Below are positions 33,216 through 41,719 of a stretch of DNA of 64,000 nt, piece after piece; position 1 is the first letter of the stretch; each line of letters begins with the position of its first letter. Below the pieces are notes generated by a model. The model made no database searches. It was not told the origin of the DNA and saw nothing but the letters and a program-made list of their open reading frames with translations. This DNA is from Chitinophagaceae bacterium UBA4411 (GTDB taxonomy: Bacteria > Bacteroidota > Bacteroidia > Chitinophagales > Chitinophagaceae), in NCBI GenBank assembly GCA_002400415.1, contig DGQP01000003.1:248001-312000 (forward strand), written 5' to 3'. Position numbers and translations under genes: made by a program.

Positions 33216-34325
33216 TCATATTTTGATAAATACTTTCAATTTGTAAAGTATGTAGAGGAAAAGCCAGACTAACAGAAGTGCCCCCAGGGCATTCAATGCA
33301 GGTATATATTTTTCCGGGGCATGTTTATAAAAGCCTTCGAACAGCATCCGGGAAGTAAACCTGAAATCAATAAAATGAAAAGCGAAATAAATGACTAATG
33401 AATTCATGCCTATCACCTTGAAGGGGAAGGCCCATTTTTTAAATCCTTTAATGTCTATCAGCCAGTAGAAAACAGCCAGGAAAAGGAATGACATTCCTCC
33501 TGTCAGCATAATAAAAGAACTTGACCACAGGTGTTTGTTGACCGGGAGTACATTATTCCATAAAAGCCCTGTACCAATGCCCGCAATACCATAAAGTACA
33601 AGGCGGGCAATTTTAGCCGAACCAGCTTGTTCCTTTTGTAAAATTTCCCCGGCAACGGAACCGGCGATTGTTAAGCAACATGCCGGCAACTGCGTGAGCA
33701 GGCCGTTCTCATCATATGTTTTCTGAATGAGGCGTCCCGGCAGAAAATTCCGGTCTACCCAACCCACAATATTCCCTTCAAGCGATAAGTCGCCCGCCGC
33801 AAATCCCGGTGCCGGTATAAAACGCAGCACAAGAAAATAAAGAAAAAGTACAGCAACAGCAATCAGTAATCGTTTATACTGCGGGAACCGGATATAAAGA
33901 AATGTAGTGATAAAAGTGGCAAGGCCGATACGGGCAAGAACCCCGGCAAAACGGATTTGGGCAGGGTTAAAGATATCGAGGGGTGCATTTTTATCAATAA
34001 TGCTGAGCAGAAAAAGAATAAGCATCCGGCGGAATGCTTTTGTATAAAGTGATTTCCGGGGAATACCTTTTTGCAACCCTGCGGTTACCGAAAAGGATAG
34101 GGAGATGCCGGCAGTAAACAGGAAAAGAGGAAAAATAAAATCGTAAAATGTAAACCCGTTCCATGCAGTATGTTCCAGCTGATCAGCGATATGATCAACC
34201 CATGTTATGCCGGTAACACCTTTGAGGCAAACGATAAATGCTCCGCCACCGGAGATCAGCCACATGTCAAAACCCCTTAGCGCATCAATAGAGAGCAACC
34301 TTTTGGGAGAATTCAAGTTTGGCAT
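33216..34325 (-). CDS. NagX/HGSNAT-like membrane acyltransferase (DUF5009/DUF1624)
   Basis: 369 aa with about 10 membrane segments. The N-terminal signature RLLSIDALRGFDMWLISGGG and the YDFIFPLFLFTAGISLSFSV segment are those of the family that includes human heparan-alpha-glucosaminide N-acetyltransferase and bacterial NagX. Such proteins move acyl groups across the inner membrane to sugar amines or hydroxyls; bacterial activity is not established. Located 12 bases from both GH109 and LacI genes, it likely modifies amino-sugar oligosaccharides in the periplasm. Confidence 0.87.
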   Translation of the reverse strand: MPNLNSPKRLLSIDALRGFDMWLISGGGAFIVCLKGVTGITWVDHIADQLEHTAWNGFTFYDFIFPLFLFTAGISLSFSVTAGLQKGIPRKSLYTKAFRRMLILFLLSIIDKNAPLDIFNPAQIRFAGVLARIGLATFITTFLYIRFPQYKRLLIAVAVLFLYFLVLRFIPAPGFAAGDLSLEGNIVGWVDRNFLPGRLIQKTYDENGLLTQLPACCLTIAGSVAGEILQKEQAGSAKIARLVLYGIAGIGTGLLWNNVLPVNKHLWSSSFIMLTGGMSFLFLAVFYWLIDIKGFKKWAFPFKVIGMNSLVIYFAFHFIDFRFTSRMLFEGFYKHAPEKYIPALNALGALLLVWLFLYILYKLKVFIKI

Positions 34326-34337
34326 GGAACTGACCTG

Positions 34338-35750
34338 TTATTTTGTGTCAAGAACTTTTGTGTTTCCTCCCTTATCAAGAGAAAGATCAACGGGCTTATT
34401 TGTTTTCCAGCGACCCTTTGTAAAATCAGGTATTACAACAGGCGCAGAATTTGACGCAACGGATCGCTCACTTAAAGGGCTGATGGCACTCCACAAAGCC
34501 GCATCATATACATCTATATCAAGTGGCAGGCCATTGCGAAGGCAATCAATCGTTCTCCAGTCCATCAGGAAATCCATCCCGCCATGGCCGCCGATTTCTT
34601 TTGCCGTTTCACCCAGTTTTTGAAGAATGGGAGGGCTGGATTCTTTTGTAAGCACTGTTTGTTGTTCTTCCGTAAGCCAGCCTGTATGACCGGTTGCTAT
34701 TTTTCCCGGTAAAGGATATTTTAATGCAGATCCCCTGGTGCCGCTTATTTTATGAATCCTTGAATAGATATTCGGAGAAGTTACATCATGCTGCAGCATA
34801 ATGGTGCGCCCTTTATGGGTACGGAGTACAGAGGTATTCATATTCCCCCTGAATTTTTTGCCGGTATAGTCTTTATAGAAATCATCTTTCTTTGCCAGTT
34901 CTTCTGCCATCTGGTGCATCATGAAATCATTACCTGAAACAGAAACAATAAAATCTGCTTTATCGCCCCTGTTCAGGTTCATTGCCTGTGCTATCGGGCC
35001 AAGGCCATGTGTTGGATAAAGGTTCCCGTTCCTGAGGTTTTCCTTTAAGCGCCACATATTGTAATACTTCTCTTTTGAAAAATTCCCTTCGAGCAGGTCA
35101 TGTATATAAGCTCCTTCTGCATGTACGATTTCCCCAAAGTATCCCTGTCGGACCAGGTTAAGTGTCAGTAATTCAAAATAATCGTAGCAGCAATTTTCGA
35201 GAATCATACAATGCTTCTTTGTCTGCTCAGAAGTTTCAACAAGTTCCCAGCATTCATCAATTGTTTTTGCGGCCGGTACTTCAATACATACATGTTTCCC
35301 CTGTTTCATTGCATATATGGCCATGGGGGTATGCAGGCTCCAGGGCGTGGCAATATATACAAGATCTATATCGGGGCTGGAGCATAATTTTTTCCATGCC
35401 TCTTCCTTTCCTGAGTAAATAACCGGCTGATGAACGGAGCCTTCCAGTGTTTTTTTTGCAGCTTCTGCTTTTTCAGAACGGATATCACAAAGCGCATTAA
35501 TGCGGGTGCCCTCAATCCGTTTCATTCTGTTCACAGCATAAGGTCCCCTGTTTCCAAGTCCGATAAAGCCAATCCTGACAGTGTCTAATGCAGGTGCGGC
35601 GTATCCGCTCATGTTAAAAGAGGATGGGTTAAAAGGGAAAGTTGCTGCAACCGGCTGCTGGCCGGAGGCCCGTGCTATAGTTTGTTTTGCTACAAGACCG
35701 ATACCTGCCAGGCCGGACAGTTTAAGAAAATTTCTGCGGCTGTTGCTCAT
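34338..35750 (-). CDS. GH109-like NAD-dependent glycosidase (Gfo/Idh/MocA fold)
   Basis: 470 aa. Twin-arginine signal (SRRNFLKLSGLAG, Arg5-Arg6), then an NAD-binding Rossmann domain (VRIGFIGLGNRGPYAVNRM), followed by the Gfo/Idh/MocA C-terminal domain (PSDIDLVYIATPWSLHTPM-like segment; KGKHVCIEVPAAKTIDECW; HAEGAYIHDLLEGN; NLYPTHGLGPIAQAMNLNRG). Length, Tat signal and these motifs match GH109 (alpha-N-acetylgalactosaminidase). The cofactor is bound before Tat export. Alternative: another secreted oxidoreductase of the family. It heads the GH109-NagX-LacI operon. Confidence 0.87.
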   Translation of the reverse strand: MSNSRRNFLKLSGLAGIGLVAKQTIARASGQQPVAATFPFNPSSFNMSGYAAPALDTVRIGFIGLGNRGPYAVNRMKRIEGTRINALCDIRSEKAEAAKKTLEGSVHQPVIYSGKEEAWKKLCSSPDIDLVYIATPWSLHTPMAIYAMKQGKHVCIEVPAAKTIDECWELVETSEQTKKHCMILENCCYDYFELLTLNLVRQGYFGEIVHAEGAYIHDLLEGNFSKEKYYNMWRLKENLRNGNLYPTHGLGPIAQAMNLNRGDKADFIVSVSGNDFMMHQMAEELAKKDDFYKDYTGKKFRGNMNTSVLRTHKGRTIMLQHDVTSPNIYSRIHKISGTRGSALKYPLPGKIATGHTGWLTEEQQTVLTKESSPPILQKLGETAKEIGGHGGMDFLMDWRTIDCLRNGLPLDIDVYDAALWSAISPLSERSVASNSAPVVIPDFTKGRWKTNKPVDLSLDKGGNTKVLDTK

Positions 35751-35823
35751 TGCGGATAATTAATACCCGGGGCGATCAGAATGTTGCAGTTATGGAAAGC
35801 AATAAATTAGCCCCGCAGTGAGA

Positions 35824-35831
35824 CAAATTTA
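35824..35831 (-). promoter_or_regulatory. -7 promoter box (TAAATTTG) for the GH109 operon
   Basis: On the minus strand TAAATTTG fits TAnnTTTG, about 73 bases upstream of the GH109 start. A TTTG lies 10 bases, and a TTG 16 bases, further upstream, shorter than the usual spacing. The region 35751-35873 contains no gene. Confidence 0.45.
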
Positions 35832-35873
35832 TACGGATGAGCAAACACAACTGTCATGTGCTGTATGCAGTCA

Positions 35874-37562
35874 TCAGGTATAAAAATATTCGGAAGGCAG
35901 GGTGTTTTTTTCAGCCTTATCATGAGCTTCAGCAGCTTTTAATTCTGCCCGCCTGATCTTTCCGCTGATTGTTTTAGGAAGTTCTGCAACAAACTGGATG
36001 ATACGGGGCATTTTGTACGGTGCCATGTTTTTTCTGGCAAATGCAAAAACTTCTGCAGCCAGTTTATCAGACGGGGAATGACCGGCACTTAGAATGATAA
36101 AAGCTTTTACTTCACAGCCTTTAATGGGGTGGGGGCTTCCTATTACTGCCGATTCCATAACAGCTTCATGTTTTAAAAGAACACTTTCAACTTCAAACGG
36201 CCCAACACGATAATCGGAAGTTTTTATGACATCATCATCACGGCCTACAAACCAGATATAACCATCTTCATCCTTATAAGCTTTATCACCTGTATAATAT
36301 AAACCATGCCTGAAAACTTCTTTTTTCTTCCCGGGGAAATCAAAATACCCGGAAAATATACCATCCGGGCGGTTGCCCGTTGTTTTTACAGTGATATATC
36401 CTTCTTCATGTACGGGCATTTCATTTCCTTCATCGTCTGAAATAACAATATCATAAAGAAAGCAGGGTTTGCCCATCGAACCGGGTTTGATAACTTGTCC
36501 TTTATGATTAGCAACCAGGCAGGAACTTTCTGTTTGCCCATAGCCATCACGGATGATAATGCCGGTTCCCAGCTTCCATGCATTGATGATTTCAGGATTT
36601 AGCGGTTCCCCGGCTGCCACGCATTCACGGAGATTCAGCTTGTAACCAGAAAGATCCTCCTGTATCAGCATCCGTAAAACAGTTGGCGGAGCGCAAAAAG
36701 TGGTTACAGGGTATTCCTGAATTATGCTTAATTGCTCCGCAGCAATAAATCGCCCCGGTGGTGAAAAGGAAAAAATGCAACTGCCCATATTCCAGGGTGC
36801 AAAAAAACTGCTCCAGGCAAATTTAGCCCAGCCGGGTTGGGAAATATTATAATGCACATCATCATGGGATAAGCCAATCCATGCAGCAGTCGTCAGATGT
36901 CCTAAAGGATAGCTGAGGTGAGTATGCATTACTATTTTGGGCATCCCGGTGGTGCCGGATGTAAAGAAAAGGAAAAGCGGGTCATCTGCATTTGTAACGG
37001 CTGCTTCTGCCACCGGGGACTCACTAAGATAATTTTCAAATGGAATCCATCCGGCACGTTCTCCCGCCACAATAATTTTTACAGGAATGCTTTCTCCCGA
37101 TAACTCTTCTGCCTCATCTATTTTTGATGCACTTTCGGGATCAGCCACTACTGCTTTCGGTAATAATTTTCCAAAGCGGTAAACAATATCTTCCACACTC
37201 AGAATAACTGGTGCCGGTACAAGGCGAAATCCGCCTTTAATGACTGCGAGATAGCAGAGCCAGTTTTCAGGCAGTAAGGGTAACTGTGAAAATATAGCAT
37301 CATTTTGCTGTAAGCCCTGTCTGCGGAGGAAATTGAGCAGGCGATTGTATTTCATTTCCAGGTCAGAAAAGGAAAATACCCTGTCCGTATTCCCATCTGT
37401 CCACATCAGTGCCGGTTTACCGGGATGATCTTTCAGGTTAATATTTTCAAAGACTTCTGTTACCCAGTTAAACTGTTCTGGTTTCCGGATATTAATATCT
37501 TTTAAAAGATCAGTTTTATTTTCACTGATTAAGTGGCGGCAGGCTCTGAATAGTTGTTCCAT
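35874..37562 (-). CDS. AMP-forming acyl-CoA synthetase (ACSM/Acs-like)
   Basis: 562 aa, ANL superfamily. A3 loop LFFTSGTTGMPKIVMHTHLS (about residues 195-214), A5 DGYGQTESSC (about 343-352), A7 YYTGDKAYKDEDGY (about 415) and A10 with Lys in PKTISGKIRRAEL (about 540) are all present. It makes acyl-CoA from a carboxylic acid, probably short- or medium-chain. Between a GntR regulator (28 bases upstream) and the GH109 operon, it may activate acetate or other acids released by glycan deacylation. Substrate cannot be predicted. Confidence 0.9.
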   Translation of the reverse strand: MEQLFRACRHLISENKTDLLKDINIRKPEQFNWVTEVFENINLKDHPGKPALMWTDGNTDRVFSFSDLEMKYNRLLNFLRRQGLQQNDAIFSQLPLLPENWLCYLAVIKGGFRLVPAPVILSVEDIVYRFGKLLPKAVVADPESASKIDEAEELSGESIPVKIIVAGERAGWIPFENYLSESPVAEAAVTNADDPLFLFFTSGTTGMPKIVMHTHLSYPLGHLTTAAWIGLSHDDVHYNISQPGWAKFAWSSFFAPWNMGSCIFSFSPPGRFIAAEQLSIIQEYPVTTFCAPPTVLRMLIQEDLSGYKLNLRECVAAGEPLNPEIINAWKLGTGIIIRDGYGQTESSCLVANHKGQVIKPGSMGKPCFLYDIVISDDEGNEMPVHEEGYITVKTTGNRPDGIFSGYFDFPGKKKEVFRHGLYYTGDKAYKDEDGYIWFVGRDDDVIKTSDYRVGPFEVESVLLKHEAVMESAVIGSPHPIKGCEVKAFIILSAGHSPSDKLAAEVFAFARKNMAPYKMPRIIQFVAELPKTISGKIRRAELKAAEAHDKAEKNTLPSEYFYT

Positions 37563-37590
37563 GACAGCAATCGTTGATTCGTGATTTTCT

Positions 37591-38622
37591 TTACAGGGAG
37601 TCCCGTAAGGTCAGTGTAAAGGGTATTTCAATAATTTTCTTTTCATCATTAAGTATCAGCCGGGCTGCAGCTTCGCCCATGGCCGAAAAATTTGTTGAAA
37701 AAGTTGTGATCCCGTTTAATAGTATTTTTTTCAAAGGGGTCTCGTTATAGGAAATGATTCCCACATCTTTCCCGGGTTTCAGCCCGCAGCTTAATATCTT
37801 TTCGATTAAAACCACCAGGTCTTCTTCCATCAGGCTGATGTATACTTCACTTTCTTTAATAGGTTCCTGTGCTATGGTATGCACAACCTTATAGTTAAAA
37901 GCATATTGCTGGCAAAAGGAAATAAAACCTTTCAGTATTTCCTCGGGAAAATAAGTGTAGGAAGGGAAAATGATTTTAATGGTCTGGTATTTTTCCAGTT
38001 TGGGCAGGGCATTCTCCAATGCTTCAAAAATGTCTTTTTCAAAATTTTCATAGACGGCCGCATGATCATGTTCAATCCCCGCAATTTTTTTGTCGAGTAA
38101 GATAAGGCTGGCAGGATGAAGCGAATTTATTATGGCCGGGGCTTTGTCCTCTTCTTCCATAAAATGCGGGATGATGACAAAATGTGTATGATCTTCCTTG
38201 CGGGAGTTGAGCAGTTTTTTGAACAGGGCAATATCATTGTTATAAATATAGAAATCAATAGAGGCCTGGTCGCCAATCGTTGCGACAAATGAGTCGTAAA
38301 TGATCTTTTTGTGTGCACTGAGTTTATTAAAGATCAGAAATATCCTTATGGGTTGTTTGAAGTCTGTTTTTGCTATAAAAAACCCTTTGCCGGGCACTGA
38401 TCCGATGACCCCTATTCTCTTCAGCCGCTTGTAGGCTTTTTCCGCAGTATCCCGTGAAATATCCATCTCATAACTCAGGTCGTTGATAGAAGGCAGGAAG
38501 TAATCTTTCTCAACAAACCCTTTTTCCACTGCTTTTAAAATAGAATTGGCTAATTGAATGTATTTGGGCGTTACCGATTCGTGATCAATTTGTATAATGC
38601 GGTAAATATTCTCAGATGCCAT
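37591..38622 (-). CDS. GntR-family regulator with LacI-type sugar-binding domain
   Basis: 343 aa. Winged helix of the GntR type (YIQLANSILKAVEKGFVEKD; PSINDLSYEMDISRDTAEKAYKRL; PGKGFFIAK) in the first 75 residues, then a periplasmic-binding-protein-like domain (TIKIIFPSYTYFPEEILKGF; DVGIISYNETPLKKIL; EAAARLILNDEK). Such hybrid regulators often control rhamnose or arabinose genes in Bacteroidota. Candidate targets are its own operon and the rhamnose locus. Effector unknown. Confidence 0.9.
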   Translation of the reverse strand: MASENIYRIIQIDHESVTPKYIQLANSILKAVEKGFVEKDYFLPSINDLSYEMDISRDTAEKAYKRLKRIGVIGSVPGKGFFIAKTDFKQPIRIFLIFNKLSAHKKIIYDSFVATIGDQASIDFYIYNNDIALFKKLLNSRKEDHTHFVIIPHFMEEEDKAPAIINSLHPASLILLDKKIAGIEHDHAAVYENFEKDIFEALENALPKLEKYQTIKIIFPSYTYFPEEILKGFISFCQQYAFNYKVVHTIAQEPIKESEVYISLMEEDLVVLIEKILSCGLKPGKDVGIISYNETPLKKILLNGITTFSTNFSAMGEAAARLILNDEKKIIEIPFTLTLRDSL

Positions 38623-38798
38623 GCAGGGTTATTGTTGTTTAAATCATATTAAAGGTAAAAGATTCCTATATACATACCCGGAAGGCTGCGTTTAATTTTC
38701 TTTGTAACAGGATGGTGCAGGACAGAAAGGCTGCCTGTTTCAATAACTTTATTTGCAATAAGGTATAAAGGCAGAATCACAGGTTAATATTTCAAGAT

Positions 38799-40256
38799 AT
38801 GGAAAGAAGAGATTTTATTACTGCAAATGCCGGGATGTTCTTATCGGGGATTTTTATGCCGGTAACCGGATCATCATTTTCATCTTTTTACGAAGAAAAG
38901 AAGCTGAACTCCGGGAAGGCAGAAGAACTGGCTTACGGGATCAGTCAGCTTCCGAATTTTTGTGCGCATGAGCATTGGGGCAGTATTGCTGCTATCGGGA
39001 GTGCTCCTGAACAAAATGGTTACCGTGCAGATACAATGGCCGGCGCAAAACCGGTAAGACCTGTTTCTGTCTGGGACCTGGTACTGGATCCGTATGCGTT
39101 AGGATGGATGAGATTAGCGGGACTTGATCCCAATGCGGAGGCCATAGCAAAAGGATATAAATCACAACAGGAATGGTGGGAGAAAAGTCCTGATGAAGCG
39201 CTCAGGAAATTCAGCCAGCTCATGCAAACTTTCCTGCTGACAGGCGGATTCCAGTGTGCAAGGCGGGGGATAAAGCTCCTCTATGATACGGATATCGCAC
39301 AATTCAGAACGGAGATTTGGCAGGAGGCGGATAAATTAATTAAAGAAAAATATTCCGGAATATTCTCCTGGTACACATCCGCAATGAAGAAAGCGCATTT
39401 TTCAGGTCTGATCAGGCCTGTTCATCCTGAATTTTATGTTCGCCCGGAATCGGAAGAGTCAGCCCGGGAAGAAGCTTCTTTTACAAATACAGTATTGCGT
39501 ATTGATCCTTTACTTGACTTGTGGAAGACAAAGGACAAGCGACGTGATGACCTGTCTGCTATAACAGGTATTGATCCGGTTGATGCTGCTGGTTACAGAG
39601 AGTTTATCAAAAGAATATTTGACATTGCCGGGAAAAATGGCGCAGTTGGGATCAAGCAATTGCAGGGATACCGCCGTTCATTTCAATTTACTGAAAGAAG
39701 CGATAAAGAAGTGCTGTTTCGCGGCGAACTCACACCTGCCGAAGTGCTGGTATTCCAGGATTGGGTGATGCACGAATGTTGCAGGCAGGCCAATGAAAGG
39801 CAATGGGTGCACCAGGTGCATGTGGGTACTCACAACCTCGGGCAATCTAATCCGCTGCCGCTGGAGGAGTTATCCAGAAAGTATGCAAAAATGAAAATTG
39901 TCCTGATACATTGCTGGCCTTTTATCAATGAAGCGGGCTGGCTGGCAAAAATGCGTTCCAATATTTATCTTGATTGTAACTGGCTTGCTGTACTTAACCC
40001 TTCCTTCCTGACAGATGCATTAAGGAGCTGGCTGGGATATGTTCCCGCACATAAGCTGATGATGTCACATGATTCCACACATATTGAAATGGCTGCAGGC
40101 GCCTCTCTTTTTGCAAGAGAAGCATTAAGCGCTGAATTGGTTAATCGGAATAAAACGCTCCGGCTGCCGGATGCAGTAATTAAAAAAACAGCGGCAGATA
40201 TGCTGAATAATAATGCTGTCCGCCTGTATGGAACCGGGAAGGAATATTATTTGTAG
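38799..40256 (+). CDS. Secreted amidohydrolase-family protein
   Basis: 485 aa. N-terminal Arg-Arg-Asp-Phe and hydrophobic stretch (ERRDFITANAGMFLSGIFMP) resemble a Tat or Sec signal. Metal-site motifs of the amidohydrolase-2 fold: FCAHEHWG (His-x-His-like), HVGTHNLGQ, VLIHCWPF and a late Asp in MMSHDSTH. It would hydrolyse or decarboxylate a cyclic or acidic substrate in the periplasm; the uronate isomerase-like fold is an alternative. It is divergent from the GntR operon and followed by a polysaccharide deacetylase. Confidence 0.75.
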   Translation: MERRDFITANAGMFLSGIFMPVTGSSFSSFYEEKKLNSGKAEELAYGISQLPNFCAHEHWGSIAAIGSAPEQNGYRADTMAGAKPVRPVSVWDLVLDPYALGWMRLAGLDPNAEAIAKGYKSQQEWWEKSPDEALRKFSQLMQTFLLTGGFQCARRGIKLLYDTDIAQFRTEIWQEADKLIKEKYSGIFSWYTSAMKKAHFSGLIRPVHPEFYVRPESEESAREEASFTNTVLRIDPLLDLWKTKDKRRDDLSAITGIDPVDAAGYREFIKRIFDIAGKNGAVGIKQLQGYRRSFQFTERSDKEVLFRGELTPAEVLVFQDWVMHECCRQANERQWVHQVHVGTHNLGQSNPLPLEELSRKYAKMKIVLIHCWPFINEAGWLAKMRSNIYLDCNWLAVLNPSFLTDALRSWLGYVPAHKLMMSHDSTHIEMAAGASLFAREALSAELVNRNKTLRLPDAVIKKTAADMLNNNAVRLYGTGKEYYL

Positions 40257-40425
40257 AAACTGCTAAAAGCTATTAGTTTCAGGTGAGGACAGGATAGTTA
40301 TCTGGCGGAAGAAAATAATATTTGAATGTCTGACAAATGTTGCATCCGGTTTTTCCTGTACTGCCGGACGAATTGCGGGATACGGGAGCCGGTAATGCAG
40401 CAGCGGTTTAATAAAATGTTTTTCG

Positions 40426-41340
40426 ATGAAAAATTTTAGCTTGCTTGCTTTTTCCTTTTTTATTTTTTCTGCACTTTCTTTATTCCCGCCGGGAGAACAA
40501 CCCGGACCGGACGGGAAATACACCGGAGAAAATATTCCATCTTACACAGTTCCTGTTAAGGACAAACCCAGGCTCAAAAAAATTCCTGATAAACTAGTTG
40601 TGCTGACATTTGATGATGCAGTGGAGTCACATTATTCTTTTGTAAGGCCACTTTTAAAAAAATACGGTTTTTCTGCTACTTTTTTTGTTACGGAAGGATT
40701 CAACTTTCATACCAATAAAAAAGATTACCTGACATGGGAACAGATAGCGGCCTTGGATAAAGAAGGCTTTGAAATAGGAAATCATACCAGGGATCATATT
40801 GGTATTTTCCCGGAAACAGTAAATCAGTTGCAGCAACAGTTGCGTGCAATCAATGATAAATGTAAGCAGTATGGTATACCACAGCCCGTATCATTTGCTT
40901 ACCCCGGAAATTTTATTCTTCCGGAGGCCCTGGATATAATCAGGCAGGAAGGAATTGTATGGGCAAGACGGGGAAATATTCCCGAATATAAAGGGGGAGA
41001 TGATGGAAGAGGGTTTGGCTACGAGCCGGGAACTGACGATCCTTTATTAGTTCCTTCTGCCGGCGTTGCTCTTCCTGCATGGACCCTGGAAGATTTTAAA
41101 ACATCAGTGGCCAAAGCCCGTGACGGGAAAATTGCGGTCATCCAGTTTCATGGAGTACCGGACCGTGAACATCCGTGGGTGCATACCAGCGAGGAACAAT
41201 TCCGTTCTTACATGAAATATTTACATAAAAAGAAATACCATGTAATAGCGATGAGAGATCTTTCGCTTTACGTGGATCCTTCTGTTCACCCCAAAGATCC
41301 CTGGGCGGTAATTGAACGGAGAAAACGGAATAATGAATAG
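40426..41340 (+). CDS. Secreted polysaccharide deacetylase (NodB domain)
   Basis: 304 aa. Signal peptide (KNFSLLAFSFFIFSALSLF). The NodB domain has VVLTFDDAVESHYSFV (motif 1, TFDD), GNHTRDHIGI (motif 2, H-x3-H metal ligands), and a distal WTLEDFKTSVAKARDGKIAV, FHGVPDREHPW. It removes O- or N-acetyl groups from a glycan. It is 169 bases after the amidohydrolase gene, with no other gene between. A hairpin lies 43 bases past the stop. Confidence 0.88.
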   Translation: MKNFSLLAFSFFIFSALSLFPPGEQPGPDGKYTGENIPSYTVPVKDKPRLKKIPDKLVVLTFDDAVESHYSFVRPLLKKYGFSATFFVTEGFNFHTNKKDYLTWEQIAALDKEGFEIGNHTRDHIGIFPETVNQLQQQLRAINDKCKQYGIPQPVSFAYPGNFILPEALDIIRQEGIVWARRGNIPEYKGGDDGRGFGYEPGTDDPLLVPSAGVALPAWTLEDFKTSVAKARDGKIAVIQFHGVPDREHPWVHTSEEQFRSYMKYLHKKKYHVIAMRDLSLYVDPSVHPKDPWAVIERRKRNNE

Positions 41341-41383
41341 AATATAGAACCGCAGGTTATTGCCCGGCGGGTTTTATATAAAC

Positions 41384-41413
41384 GCTATTATACCTGGTTG
41401 TTTTTATAATAGC
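41384..41413. terminator. Inverted repeat after the deacetylase gene
   Basis: GCTATTATA (41384-41392) and TATAATAGC (41405-41413) are perfect 9-bp arms with a 12-base loop. The following T-tract is weak, so it may be a terminator or another structure. The remaining region 41414-41719 holds the SusC leader and promoter. Confidence 0.5.
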
Positions 41414-41523
41414 TTTCCCAACCGGCAGATGATGAAAAGAAGGGCGTGAAGAATGATGTGATTTTGCAGTACAGGGCATGACGGTCAGGACATTTTCTTC
41501 TTCTATATTTATGGCGTATTAGG

Positions 41524-41553
41524 TTTGATTGACGATTGCTGATAATGAATTTG
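41524..41553 (+). promoter_or_regulatory. Candidate promoter of the SusC operon
   Basis: TTTG (41524-41527), 18 bases, then TGAATTTG (41546-41553), one base from TAnnTTTG. This would give a leader of about 160 bases before the susC-like ATG at 41720. Long leaders are common in Bacteroidota glycan loci. Confidence is limited by the mismatch. Confidence 0.4.
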
Positions 41554-41719
41554 TATTTTGTTTCCTGCTTATCCTCTGAGTATTTCAGGCTAACCTACAC
41601 AATTACTGTTTTCCCGGGGAAACAAACACTGCTGCTATTCTTCAATTGTCAGATTTTGTATTTCGTCATTCTTGTAGCTGAACATTAAAGTTGCTTTATA
41701 ATTTAAAAACTACACTGCT

